This document shows, one piece after another, positions 43,807-52,599 of a stretch of 64,000 bases of DNA. The position numbers and the translations under genes were made by a program. The stretch comes from Pseudomonas fluorescens (GTDB taxonomy: Bacteria > Pseudomonadota > Gammaproteobacteria > Pseudomonadales > Pseudomonadaceae): NCBI RefSeq assembly GCF_018614655.1, contig NZ_JAGGOG010000001.1, forward strand, positions 1 to 64,000. The letters are read 5' to 3'. The number at the start of each line of letters is the position of its first letter. Position 1 is the stretch's first letter. A model generated the notes under the pieces. That model ran no database searches. It was not told the origin of the DNA and saw only the letters and a program-made list of their open reading frames with translations.

Positions 43807-45198
43807 TCATGCAGGCTTGTTGCTATCCGTCTTTAACTTTTCTCTGCTGTACTCAGCCAATGCTTTTTCATTGCGCCACTGACGGCGTAAAGAACGGATT
43901 TTCTGAATCGCGCGCTTAGTGGTATTGATCCAGCCAGTGGGTCTGGGGTCTGCCAACATACTGAGTGCCCGAGCATAATCCAGTGCCAGGCCGGGAGTCC
44001 AGGCCATGGTTTGCGCACGCTTTCGGATTTGAATGGCAACCCATAACTCCGGCGTGGTGAATATTTTCCCCAGAATACGATATAGACCGTAATGCCCCCA
44101 GATACGCCCTACCGCCCCTTCCAGAGCGGCTTCAAGAACTAGCGTTACGCTACTGGAGCAATTGCGATTGGTGAGATTATAGGTCGTATCCTTACTATAT
44201 TCTTCCCAAAAGTTACGCAAGCGCTGTTGGTCATAATTACGTATTCGTACTTTAACGGTAGAAGGGCACCATTTCTGCGATTCCGTGAGGTAATCGGACT
44301 GGAACTCTCCCGGCATATTATTATCTTCGGTGGCTCGCAACATGCGCATGAACTCGTCAGGTGAGTGGTCGATATCCTCCGCTGGGTATAGGCTAACATA
44401 TAGGCCATCCGGTGCTTCCAGTGCGGCATGCCCCGTTGAGATCACCCCATTCTTATCCACTGCAGCTATGTAACGTTCTATCAATGGACGGTGCACAACT
44501 TCAGCATTAGCCACACCGGTCGGTGTCCATATATGCACAATAAGGCTCGGAACATTTTCTTCTGGAGGACCTTCCCACTCTGTTTGCGCTTTGCCACTTT
44601 GCTGAGGAGGCGGCATATGAATATCAACACTTAGCGCAGGATTAGATACCAGCCGGCGGACTCGGCCAGAGACAAGTAACATATTCCAGCCAGCAAAAAA
44701 TAATCCCAATCCGAGGCAGTAGGGTACGGTGCCGATATAATTTGTCGGGTAGGGTTGATAGAAAAAGATAGCCAAAGCGATCTCGACCCCTCCTCCGAAT
44801 ATTGCAATACGCCAGGTACGGTAGCGGACAACATAAGCGGAAATAATCTGCAGCAATCCATCCGCTAAAAACAGAGTGCCAAATATCATCGAAAGAATAA
44901 AGTTTCCGTGGTGATGGCCAGCCAGAATCAATGATGCTGCGATCACAAAAGAGAAACCTTTCAGGTACCGAAGTTTTCGTTGTCCGCCAATCCCGCTGCG
45001 AGCGACGATCAACGTCGCACTGCCCTCAATCAACAGCAACCATGCGAAGGGGTTTATCGGAAAATACAACGCGTCATCAAGCGCATCGATGAACACTACG
45101 CCCCCTAAAAGCATACCGACAACCCCAATGACTTTCAGGGTGCGCCAATATGAACGGAGATAATCCACACCTAATAAAAGTATGACCAGCCTGACCAT
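43807..45198 (-). CDS. HdeD-like membrane protein fused to a papain-like domain
   Basis: A 463-residue protein. The N-terminal 190 residues hold about six membrane helices of the DUF308/HdeD type (VGMLLGGVVFIDALDDALYFPINPFAWLLLIEG, LILAGHHHGNFILSMIFGTLFLADGLLQIISAY). The soluble C-terminal half contains GVISTGHAALEAPDGLYVSLYP and, about 95 residues later, NLTNRNCSSSVTLVLEAALEG. A His in GHA before a Cys in NCSSS is the order expected for a circularly permuted papain-like (NlpC-related) thiol hydrolase. The substrate is unknown; amide or lipid cleavage at the inner face is possible. It lies in A+T-rich, foreign-looking DNA with an MFS gene 45 bases upstream in the same direction. Confidence 0.7.
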   Translation of the reverse strand: MVRLVILLLGVDYLRSYWRTLKVIGVVGMLLGGVVFIDALDDALYFPINPFAWLLLIEGSATLIVARSGIGGQRKLRYLKGFSFVIAASLILAGHHHGNFILSMIFGTLFLADGLLQIISAYVVRYRTWRIAIFGGGVEIALAIFFYQPYPTNYIGTVPYCLGLGLFFAGWNMLLVSGRVRRLVSNPALSVDIHMPPPQQSGKAQTEWEGPPEENVPSLIVHIWTPTGVANAEVVHRPLIERYIAAVDKNGVISTGHAALEAPDGLYVSLYPAEDIDHSPDEFMRMLRATEDNNMPGEFQSDYLTESQKWCPSTVKVRIRNYDQQRLRNFWEEYSKDTTYNLTNRNCSSSVTLVLEAALEGAVGRIWGHYGLYRILGKIFTTPELWVAIQIRKRAQTMAWTPGLALDYARALSMLADPRPTGWINTTKRAIQKIRSLRRQWRNEKALAEYSREKLKTDSNKPA

Positions 45199-45243
45199 TA
45201 CACAACCCTCTCCATTAATATCAACCTATCAAGTCTGCAGCGC

Positions 45244-46377
45244 TCACTTCCAAACTTTACTTTTCCGTAGCAATAACAATAAAAACATCCCACAAAGTAG
45301 CGCAGCAAGGAAAGGTAAACCGTGAGTCGACAGCGACATCGCCATACCACCCAGAGCAGGCCCAAGCAAGGCCCCTACTCCCCATGCAATTGACATGGCT
45401 GCGTAAACTCCTGTCAATTCCCCTCCTTTAAACTGTTGCCCTACCAGAGTAATCATAACGGTGTAGATACCAACGAAGATGCCACCCCAGAAAAAAAGTA
45501 ACGTATAGGCCAGCCAAAATTGCGTAAGCGCCAATGGCCATACCAAGGCACCCAGCGTTGAGAGTAGCGTCAATACCACCAATAAATTCTGACGATTTAC
45601 TCTGTCCGCCAGCCAACCTATAGGCAGTTGCAACAAAATAGCCCCCAGCAACAATACCGAAATCAAAAGTGTAGCCTGGTGCTCTACCCAACCCAGACTC
45701 ATTGCATATAGCACCAGCAAATTCATGCCTGCGGCCTCCAGTGCGCCGTTCAGTGCAGTGGCGGCCATAGCTAATGGAGCTAGTTGAAAAAAGCGCCAAA
45801 GAGAGAGTGATTTATCCTCTGCAAAGACTGTATGTTCCAATTGGGAGAACAGGATTATCACCGCCGCCATCAAGGTAATCAGGGCGCCAGCGATAAAGGC
45901 ATTACTGTCTGAGCTGGAGTTCCAAGCAAGAATCACTGGCCCCAAGGCAAAGCCAAGTGAGAGGCTGGCTGTGTAGATTGCGATGGTTTTTGCCCTGGCG
46001 ACTTCAACAGTCACCTGATTCAGCCAAGTCTCCGTCACGACGAGAATGATCTCGGCGAAGATCCCTAAGCCTAGGCGTAGAGCAAACCAGAAAACAATCG
46101 GGGTGAAGGGAAACAATAACAAGAGCACCAGGGTAGAAATCAGGGAGACAAATAGTAATGTTCGAGGGGGAACTCTTCGGCAGAGCGAGGGCAAGAAAGG
46201 TGCAATGATAAACACCCCTACAGCATGCATCGCCGCATTAAGGCCTACTGAGGTTTCGCTATAGCCCGCACTCGTCAACTTAAGGGCAATAAGTGGCGCA
46301 CTCAGACCATAGGTAAGGCCAAATATCATCACCGCAATAATAACTTGAGCCTTGCTTCTCAACGTCCCCACCACCAT
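45244..46377 (-). CDS. MFS transporter
   Basis: A 377-residue inner-membrane transporter with 12 predicted helices. The protein shows VIIAVMIFGLTYGLSAPLIALKL at the start, SLCRRVPPRTLLFVS in the helix 2-3 loop, RLGLGIFAEIILVVTETWLNQVT, and LQLPIGWLADRVNRQNLLVV in the second half. Small stand-alone MFS proteins of this type (YcaD-like) have mostly unknown substrates. It is transcribed first, followed by the HdeD-papain protein 45 bases later. Codon use with many TTA, ATA and AAT codons differs from the G+C-rich neighbours, suggesting transfer. Confidence 0.82.
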   Translation of the reverse strand: MVVGTLRSKAQVIIAVMIFGLTYGLSAPLIALKLTSAGYSETSVGLNAAMHAVGVFIIAPFLPSLCRRVPPRTLLFVSLISTLVLLLLFPFTPIVFWFALRLGLGIFAEIILVVTETWLNQVTVEVARAKTIAIYTASLSLGFALGPVILAWNSSSDSNAFIAGALITLMAAVIILFSQLEHTVFAEDKSLSLWRFFQLAPLAMAATALNGALEAAGMNLLVLYAMSLGWVEHQATLLISVLLLGAILLQLPIGWLADRVNRQNLLVVLTLLSTLGALVWPLALTQFWLAYTLLFFWGGIFVGIYTVMITLVGQQFKGGELTGVYAAMSIAWGVGALLGPALGGMAMSLSTHGLPFLAALLCGMFLLLLLRKSKVWK

Positions 46378-46641
46378 AGTTGATATTACTCTTTATATTA
46401 TAAGTTCTCTTGACCTGTTCTATGGGAAAAACAGAACGAATGACATCCTCAGTTATCTATCACATGATCAATGTATATTGACGTTGGACTCCATCTACGC
46501 TAGCCCAATTTCCTCATCGTGCAAGTTAATGAAAGCCACTTGGACGCGCGCGCCCTGAAAGACAGAGCACCGCTATCCTTTGGTAAAAGGGATAGGCAAA
46601 CGACTCTGTGTATATGAACTGGACAAGGCCGAGGCATTGGC

Positions 46642-46713
46642 GTGAACGCTTACAACCTCAAGCGAGCAATTAGCGTGCTCGGAGCCCGCCAGTTGATGGC
46701 GCCAAGGGGCTGA
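46642..46713 (+). pseudogene. Transposase 3'-end remnant
   Basis: The frame reads VNAYNLKRAISVLGARQLMAP followed by RG and a stop. The YNLKR-x-I-x-x-LG-x-x-x-LM pattern is the characteristic C-terminus of IS1182/IS5-like DDE transposases. Nothing upstream continues the gene in frame. A stem around 46573-46595 (CTATCC with GGATAG) may be a trace of the insertion sequence end or a terminator. Confidence 0.6.
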
Positions 46714-46765
46714 AAGACCTTTTTTCGTCTATTGAGGGCTGGCCCTGGCCACATAACACGCGCCG

Positions 46766-46822
46766 CAACTGATCCTGCTGGACGTCTCGCTGCCGGATCT
46801 CGACGGGCTGAAGGTGCTGTAA
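46766..46822 (+). pseudogene. Response-regulator receiver domain fragment
   Basis: The frame QLILLDVSLPDLDGLKVL and a stop is the phospho-acceptor segment of a receiver domain (LLD-x-x-LP-x-x-DG). It is 19 codons with nothing in frame before it, so it is a decayed fragment. With the transposase remnant 50 bases away it marks a rearrangement junction between the foreign stretch and the biosynthetic cluster. Confidence 0.55.
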
Positions 46823-46929
46823 CCAGCATCCGCCGTAGGTGGCCACGAACGCCAGAGTGCTTGAATCAAGACCTGTGCAGGCCTACCCTGCACACGGAAA
46901 AATCACCCTCTGCGTCAGGAAGACCTTAA

Positions 46930-47658
46930 ATGTGGGATGGTAGCGTTACCTTTGGCGACTCATGGGCCGGCTACATTGGCCGTGCGGATCAAAATACTGC
47001 CCACTCCCATGTCGCCATTCAACTGTGTATCGGTGTGCATCAGCCGGTCACCCTGGAGTTGCCCGGACAGTTGATGCGCGCGGCGGGGGTGATTATCGGC
47101 CCCAACGTCGAACACCGTGCGGTGGCCGACACTCATCCGGTGGCGTTTGTATATGTCAGCCCTGACACTGCCTTGGGCCGCGCGCTCAATGCATTGCTGC
47201 AAGACAACGGCGTCGCCCTGGCCAGTGAAGAATTGCTGGAATGCTTTCGCCGCGCCACATCCCTCCCGCACTTTGTCGACGGCCTTTCACGTTTGCTGGC
47301 GATTACACCTCCTATAGACCAGCGCCTCTACAAAGCCTTGAATATTCTGCGCCTGGACCGCGACGGACCCGGTTCCGTCAGCCGCGCCGCGAATGCAGTC
47401 GGCTTGTCCAGCCCGCGCTTGCGCTGCGTCGCGACTCACCAGATGGGGGTTTCCCTCTCCCAATGGATCATCTGGAACAAATTGGAGCGCGCCTCCAAAT
47501 CCCTGGCAGGTGGTTCCACCTTATCGGACGCTGCGGCAGACGGCGGCTTCTCCGACCAGGCGCACCTGGCCCGCATGATGCGCCGCATGATTGGCATGAC
47601 GCCGCGCACCGCAGCCAAGGTTTTGCGCAAGACAAGCGTTTCGTTCAAGACGCAGTGA
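46930..47658 (+). CDS. AraC-family regulator of the adjacent cluster
   Basis: A 242-residue DNA-binding protein. The N-terminal part is a cupin-like sensor (HSHVAIQLCIGVHQPVTLEL, AAGVIIGPNVEHRA). The C-terminal AraC domain has a degenerate first helix-turn-helix (VSRAANAVGLSSPRLRCVATHQMGVSLSQWIIWNKLERA) and a clear second one (TLSDAAADGGFSDQAHLARMMRRMIGMTPR). The ribosome binding site is AGGAAG. It is the first gene on the same strand as the ten-gene cluster, 182 bases upstream of it, so local control is likely. The ligand is unknown. Confidence 0.85.
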   Translation: MWDGSVTFGDSWAGYIGRADQNTAHSHVAIQLCIGVHQPVTLELPGQLMRAAGVIIGPNVEHRAVADTHPVAFVYVSPDTALGRALNALLQDNGVALASEELLECFRRATSLPHFVDGLSRLLAITPPIDQRLYKALNILRLDRDGPGSVSRAANAVGLSSPRLRCVATHQMGVSLSQWIIWNKLERASKSLAGGSTLSDAAADGGFSDQAHLARMMRRMIGMTPRTAAKVLRKTSVSFKTQ

Positions 47659-47840
47659 TATCAAAACGCCAATATCAATCGCCTCTTATTCGCAAAATCG
47701 TTAAGCGCTGATTGCCTCTGCCCAGAGCACCTCAGCGCCACCGAAAGTGAATACAAAAGTGTTCGCCCGGCGCCCCCGTGCCTGTGGTTCGGCGAAACGC
47801 ACCGTTAACTCTTTCGATGAGTCCGCAGGAAGCGTCTTAC

Positions 47841-48905
47841 ATGTCAGAACAGCAAAAATTAACCATCCTTCTCACGGGAGGCTCAGGCGTACTGGGTGAG
47901 TCACTGATCGACTGCCTGGCGGATGACTTCCACCTGGTCTGCCTGGCGCGCAAAAGCCGCATCCGCCATTTGCGGGTGGAAGTGCTCAAGGGCGATATCT
48001 GCAGCCCTAAATTGGGATTGGCCGATGACGCATATGAAGCGCTGCTCAAGCGTGTTGACTGGGTGATTCACGCCGCAGCGGTGACCCGCCTGGATGGCGA
48101 TATCGACCAGATATTCTCGGTGAACTACCTGGGCACCGAAAACGTCGTGACCTTTGTGCAGCAAGCCAAGGTGCCGCTCTATCACATCAGCACCGCCTTC
48201 ACCCATCCCTGCGACTATTACGAAGGCGTACAAGCCGAAACGCCTTACGAGGTCGCCAAGCGTCAGGCCGAAACCCTGGTGCGATCGGCCGGTATTGACG
48301 TGTCGATCTTTCGTCCATCCATCATCATCGGCGACGCCGACAGCGGGCATATGCCCAACTTCCAGGGTTTTCATATGACCATGGGGCTGATGATGTCCGG
48401 ATTGTTGCCCATCGTGCCCTGCCCGCCTGCCGGCTACATCGACTTGATCGCCCGGGACGTCGCGGCGCGGGCCATTGCCAACGCGTTGCGCCAACGCTTG
48501 ATCGGCGAAGACTATTTTCTCACCAGCGGTCCGCAGGCCCTCGACCTCACCGACCTGCTGAACCTGATGTGCCAGTCCATGGAGGCCCAGGCACAACCGT
48601 TCACGCGGCCACGCTGCATGGCACCGGATATTTACGAACGGTTAATCCGCCCAGTGTTTTTACCGGCGCTGACCGGCAATATCCAGGCCGCACTGACCCG
48701 CGCCACCCAACTGTGCCGCTATGCCTGCCTGCGCACGCCGCTGCCCACGTCGTTGCCGCAGTTGCTCGGCGAGCCGGCGTTCAGTGCGCGCAATGTCAGC
48801 CGTGAGTTGTTGTTGTCGCTCAATCACCTGGCACCCAAGTTGGGTGCATTGACGCGCATGCTCAAACAGCCGGCGCCCCCCTCCACAGAAGCGAACGCGG
48901 CATGA
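47841..48905 (+). CDS. NAD(P)-dependent thioester/aldehyde reductase-like extended SDR
   Basis: A 354-residue extended short-chain dehydrogenase of the thioester reductase/male-sterility type. The nucleotide loop is G13-G-S-G16-V-L-G19 in ILLTGGSGVLGESLIDCL. The catalytic Tyr-x3-Lys is Y136-EVA-K140, preceded by HISTAFTHPC and followed by FRPSIIIGD. Such domains release a carrier- or CoA-bound acyl chain as an aldehyde or alcohol. The start at 47841 has AGGAAG; the frame from 47778 is too long upstream. It overlaps the aminotransferase gene by ATGA, suggesting a sequential reduction and amination, as the fused TamH protein does in tambjamine synthesis. That parallel is an inference. Confidence 0.78.
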   Translation: MSEQQKLTILLTGGSGVLGESLIDCLADDFHLVCLARKSRIRHLRVEVLKGDICSPKLGLADDAYEALLKRVDWVIHAAAVTRLDGDIDQIFSVNYLGTENVVTFVQQAKVPLYHISTAFTHPCDYYEGVQAETPYEVAKRQAETLVRSAGIDVSIFRPSIIIGDADSGHMPNFQGFHMTMGLMMSGLLPIVPCPPAGYIDLIARDVAARAIANALRQRLIGEDYFLTSGPQALDLTDLLNLMCQSMEAQAQPFTRPRCMAPDIYERLIRPVFLPALTGNIQAALTRATQLCRYACLRTPLPTSLPQLLGEPAFSARNVSRELLLSLNHLAPKLGALTRMLKQPAPPSTEANAA

Positions 48906-50161
48906 ACCCGATTGTCATCGAACCCGCGACCGACGTCGAACAGATCGGCCAATACTTGCGCCAGCACGTGAATTTGGGCTACGCACGCCTCGCCTCGCTG
49001 ATGAACCTACCGACCGAGCAATCCAGCCGTGGCGTCTACATTTATGACAGCCAAGGGCGCCAGTACCTGGATGCCGGCGGCTACGGTGTGTTTTTCCTCG
49101 GACACGGCCACCCCGTGGTCGTCGAAGCCGTGACCCGGCAGCTGCAGCAAAACGCTCTGGCCAGCAAACTATTGCTCAACCCCCAACAGGCCTTCGCCGC
49201 GCAAGCGCTGGCCGCGCGCTGCCCCGGCAACCTGGACTATGTATTCTTTTGCAACTCCGGGGCCGAAGCCACCGAAGCCGGCTTGAAACTCGCGCGCCTT
49301 AATGGCTGCCGCCGCACGCTGTCGACCCTCGGCGGCTTCCACGGCAAGACCCTCGGCGCCCTCGCCGTCACCGGCCGCGAAAGCTACCGTGAGCCGTTCA
49401 GCGGGCTGCTCAGTGAAAGCGAGTTCGTACCATTCGGCGACAGCGCCGCGCTGGAACATCAGTTGCGCGCATCGTCGGACAAAGCCTGTGTGATCCTCGA
49501 ACCGATCCAGGCCGAAGCCGGTGTGATCCTGCCGCCTGCGGGCTACCTCAGGCGCGTGCGCGAGCTGTGCGATCAATATGACGCAGTGCTGATTATCGAT
49601 GAGATCCAGTCCGGCTTGGGTCGCACCGGCCACTGGTGGGCCTGCGACCAGGAACAGGTAGTGCCCGACATCATGCTGGTCGGCAAAAGCCTGTCCGGCG
49701 GCTGCGTACCGGTCAGCGCCATGGTTGCCAGCGCGGCGATCTACGCCCCCTTCAACCGCAACCCCACGGTGCATACAACCACCTTTGGTGCCAACCCGCT
49801 GGCCATGGCGGCCGTGCAAGCCACGCTACACGTGATCGAGCAAGAAAACCTGGTGGAGCGTGCCCGGCTGATGGGCCAGGACCTGCACGCCCGCTTCAAT
49901 GCGCTGTTGCAGCAAATGGGCTTGGCCGAGCGCGTCAAGCTGCGCAGTGCGGGCTTGCTGCTGGGCTTTGAATTCACCGACGCCTCGATCGCCGCGAACA
50001 TGGTCATGGCCCTGATCGAGCAGCGAATCATTGTGTGCCACTCACTCAACGACCATAGGGTCGTCAGGCTCACGCCTTCACCGTTGCTAACCGCCCAGGA
50101 TTGCAATCGGTTGATCGAGGGTTTCGCCCAGGCGCTCGCTACCTCTATCCCATCCCTTTGA
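48902..50161 (+). CDS. Class III PLP-dependent aminotransferase
   Basis: A 419-residue omega-aminotransferase. The family blocks are all present: GYGVFFLGHGHPVVVEAV, FFCNSGAEATEAGLKLAR (PLP phosphate), FHGKTLGALAVTG, VILEPIQAEAG, IIDEIQSGLGRTG and the PLP lysine K262 in MLVGKSLSGG. Substrate range is wide in this family, from ornithine and putrescine to long-chain aldehydes. Its coupling to a thioester reductase suggests conversion of an aldehyde into a primary amine. An SRPBCC gene starts 14 bases after its stop. Confidence 0.88.
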   Translation: MNPIVIEPATDVEQIGQYLRQHVNLGYARLASLMNLPTEQSSRGVYIYDSQGRQYLDAGGYGVFFLGHGHPVVVEAVTRQLQQNALASKLLLNPQQAFAAQALAARCPGNLDYVFFCNSGAEATEAGLKLARLNGCRRTLSTLGGFHGKTLGALAVTGRESYREPFSGLLSESEFVPFGDSAALEHQLRASSDKACVILEPIQAEAGVILPPAGYLRRVRELCDQYDAVLIIDEIQSGLGRTGHWWACDQEQVVPDIMLVGKSLSGGCVPVSAMVASAAIYAPFNRNPTVHTTTFGANPLAMAAVQATLHVIEQENLVERARLMGQDLHARFNALLQQMGLAERVKLRSAGLLLGFEFTDASIAANMVMALIEQRIIVCHSLNDHRVVRLTPSPLLTAQDCNRLIEGFAQALATSIPSL

Positions 50162-50175
50162 ACGGAACTACCCCC

Positions 50176-50619
50176 ATGCAAGCAGTCAATGTTCAGGCGC
50201 ACATTCCCCATGCCTGCGCTGATGAAGTTTTTGCCGTGATCAGTGACTTCAGCAACTACGTCGAGCTCTGCAAATCGGTGCGCAATATCACCGTCAATAA
50301 AGTCAGCGAGTTGGTGTCGTTCACCTCTTGGGAAGTCAACTTCCACAGCGGCATTCTCAAGTGGCAAGAGCGCGATATGTTCAACCCCGCCACCCGGGAA
50401 ATCCACTTCGAGCAAATGACCGGCGATGTCGATCACTTTTCGGGCACTTGGCACGTCCTGCCGGACGGCAAGGACGCGATCATTACGTTTGAATCGCGCT
50501 TTGACCTGGGCCTGCCGATGCTCGCGGACATGCTCGACCCTGTGGCCGAACAAGCCATTCGCGAAAACATTCATTCGATAATCTCCGGTTTGTTCCCGGC
50601 GAGCTACTTGAAGGCCTGA
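50176..50619 (+). CDS. SRPBCC (polyketide cyclase/START-like) protein
   Basis: A small 147-residue protein with the helix-grip fold: VNVQAHIPHACADEVFAVISDFSNYVELCKSVRNITVNK is the typical start (IPAP-x-x-VF-x-x-x-xDF-x-x-Y), followed by RDMFNPATREIHFEQMTGDVDHFSGTWHV and a final helix ENIHSIISGLF. The fold binds hydrophobic ligands and includes aromatases/cyclases and CoQ10-like lipid chaperones. In this cluster it may carry or cyclise an acyl intermediate. The function is unproven. Confidence 0.78.
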   Translation: MQAVNVQAHIPHACADEVFAVISDFSNYVELCKSVRNITVNKVSELVSFTSWEVNFHSGILKWQERDMFNPATREIHFEQMTGDVDHFSGTWHVLPDGKDAIITFESRFDLGLPMLADMLDPVAEQAIRENIHSIISGLFPASYLKA

Positions 50620-50622
50620 GCC

Positions 50623-51765
50623 ATGTCACTGTCATTGTTGAATCGCTCGCGTGCCGCGCTCCACCAGTACGCCCCAGGTTTTGACGAGCGCCTCGCGGCC
50701 ATCGTGCTCGCCGACCGTGAAGGGCCCCACAGCGAAGTCATCGCACTGTTCAAGGAATACGGCCCGGTAGGGTTGCTGGTCAGCCACGCAGCCGGTGGAC
50801 TGGGTGCGAGTATTCTCGAGGCGGTGCATGTGCAGATCGCCCTGGGTGCCCGCTCACCCTCGCTGGCGGTAGCCAGCACCATGCACCAGTTTTCCGTGGC
50901 GAGCCTGTTAGCGCTCACCCAAAACGGCGGCGGCGCCGAAGGCCTTTTATTGGCCGCCGTCGCGCAAAAGCGCTTGCTGCTGTCCTCGGGGTTCGCCGAG
51001 GGCAATTCGGGGGCCGGCATCCTCGACTCGGCCATGCGGGCGGCACATACCCCTGAGGGCGTATTGCTCAGCGGCAGCAAAAAGCCCTGCTGCCTCGGGC
51101 GGTCGATGGACTTGCTCACCGCCAGCTACATTCGCCAAACCCCAGAGGGCGAAGAGCTGATGGTCGCGTTGATTCCCGCGAATGCACCGGGCATCAGCCG
51201 CTCCGCGTTCTGGCAGAACAGCGCCTTGGCCGCTGCCGAAAGCATCGAAGTGCGCCTCAATGAAGTCTTCGTTCCTGAACGCATGCTGTTTTCCGCCGGC
51301 TATACACACCAGCTAGGCGACGTGCAGACCGTTGGTTTTATCTGGTTCGAGCTGTTGATTTGTGCCTCCTACGTGGGTGCCTGCGCAGGCTTGGTCGAAT
51401 CGGTAACAGACGCCGCACGCTGGACCGCCCACCACCGCGTGGACCTGGCAGCAGACCTGCAATTGGCGATCAGTGCGCTGGAAGGCGCGGCCCTGGATAT
51501 TGAACGTAACCCACAGGACTTGCCAAACGTGCTGGCTCGTCTGCTGCTGGTGCGCTACGGCATCGAACAACGGCTTACTCAGCTCTCGGACCAGGCCCAC
51601 GCCATGTTGGGCGGAATGGCGTTCATCACCAGCAACCAGAGTTCCACCGGATTGATGGCCTGTCGCGGCTTGCAGTTCCATCCCCCGGCGAAGATCTCAA
51701 TGGCGACCAACCTCAATACTTACCTGTCTGACTCAACCTTCAGCATCACCGGAGCAAACTCATGA
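50623..51765 (+). CDS. Acyl-CoA dehydrogenase-like flavoprotein
   Basis: A 380-residue protein of the acyl-CoA dehydrogenase superfamily. The N-terminal helical domain has YGPVGLLVSHAAGGLGASILEAVHV, the middle beta domain has LSSGFAEGNSGAGILDS and VLLSGSKKPCCLG, and the C-terminal helical domain has ARWTAHHRVDLAADLQLAISALEGAALD with the HAMLGGMAFITSNQ terminal block. It would introduce an alpha-beta double bond into an acyl thioester, or act as a related oxygen-dependent enzyme. The catalytic Glu is not obvious. The gene is 3 bases after the SRPBCC stop and its own stop overlaps the SDR start. Confidence 0.8.
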   Translation: MSLSLLNRSRAALHQYAPGFDERLAAIVLADREGPHSEVIALFKEYGPVGLLVSHAAGGLGASILEAVHVQIALGARSPSLAVASTMHQFSVASLLALTQNGGGAEGLLLAAVAQKRLLLSSGFAEGNSGAGILDSAMRAAHTPEGVLLSGSKKPCCLGRSMDLLTASYIRQTPEGEELMVALIPANAPGISRSAFWQNSALAAAESIEVRLNEVFVPERMLFSAGYTHQLGDVQTVGFIWFELLICASYVGACAGLVESVTDAARWTAHHRVDLAADLQLAISALEGAALDIERNPQDLPNVLARLLLVRYGIEQRLTQLSDQAHAMLGGMAFITSNQSSTGLMACRGLQFHPPAKISMATNLNTYLSDSTFSITGANS

Positions 51766-52589
51766 ACCTGCTTGGAAAAACCATCGTGATCACCGGCACC
51801 GCACGCGGTCTGGGCTATGCGGCGGCCTGCAAGCTCAAGCAACAGGGCGCCACGGTGATCGGTCTGGATATCCTTGCGCCGCTAGAACCCGGCTTGCTGG
51901 ATGCGTTTTATCAAGTCGACCTGGGCGACCGCAGCGCCTTGATGGCAGTGATCGACGCCATCAACATCGACTTCGGCGACATCGATATCCTGGTCAATAA
52001 CGCCGGCATCCTGACCCTGGAACGCGGCGAAACCGGGGTCACCGATGAGGTTACCCGCGCGGTGGATATCAACCTGTTCGCGCCCTGGCAGCTGGTTTCA
52101 GGGTTCTTGCCGGGACTGCTGCGAAAGCGCGGCAAAGTGATCAACGTGTCGTCACTGTTCGCCTTGGTGAATGCGCCCTACGTGGCTGCGTACGCCGCCA
52201 GCAAACGTGCACTGAGCGCTTATTCGGACGTGCTGCGCATGCAATATCGCGGACACCTCGACGTGACCACGGTGTACCCGGGGTTCATCGACACGGCGAT
52301 CCACTTACCGGCCCAACGGGTGGGGCTGTCGGTCAAGCGCCTGGTGACCTTCAAGTGGGGTGACAAGACCCTGCTGTCCCTGGAAGAAAAACTGGATGCC
52401 GCCGCCGCGGGCCTGGTTCGCGCCTGCCACAAAAATGGCTTGCGCAACCGTGGCCTGACCTTCATGGGCACGCTGGCGATGTACACCGCGCGCAGCGTGC
52501 CAAGCGTAGTCGACGCCTTTATTGCCCTGCGCCTGCGCACACTCACGCGTGGCGGTCACCTGGCACTTAAACCTGAACTGATCGAGTAA
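51762..52589 (+). CDS. Short-chain dehydrogenase/reductase
   Basis: Classical SDR of 275 residues. The nucleotide loop is TGTARGLG (G12, G16, G18), the NNAG motif reads ILVNNAGILTLE, the catalytic Ser lies in VINVSSLFALV and Tyr-x3-Lys is Y144-AAS-K148. The first strand VIGLDILAP with Asp suggests NAD preference. The substrate is likely a ketone or alcohol on the acyl product. It starts with ATGA overlap on the dehydrogenase gene and is followed 10 bases later by the desaturase. Confidence 0.85.
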   Translation: MNLLGKTIVITGTARGLGYAAACKLKQQGATVIGLDILAPLEPGLLDAFYQVDLGDRSALMAVIDAINIDFGDIDILVNNAGILTLERGETGVTDEVTRAVDINLFAPWQLVSGFLPGLLRKRGKVINVSSLFALVNAPYVAAYAASKRALSAYSDVLRMQYRGHLDVTTVYPGFIDTAIHLPAQRVGLSVKRLVTFKWGDKTLLSLEEKLDAAAAGLVRACHKNGLRNRGLTFMGTLAMYTARSVPSVVDAFIALRLRTLTRGGHLALKPELIE

Positions 52590-52599
52590 GCGGCTGAGA

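Noticed and set aside
43341-46929. Prophage or genomic island with intact mobility genes
   Set aside because: No integrase, attachment repeats or phage structural genes; only a transposase tail and A+T-rich cargo are seen.
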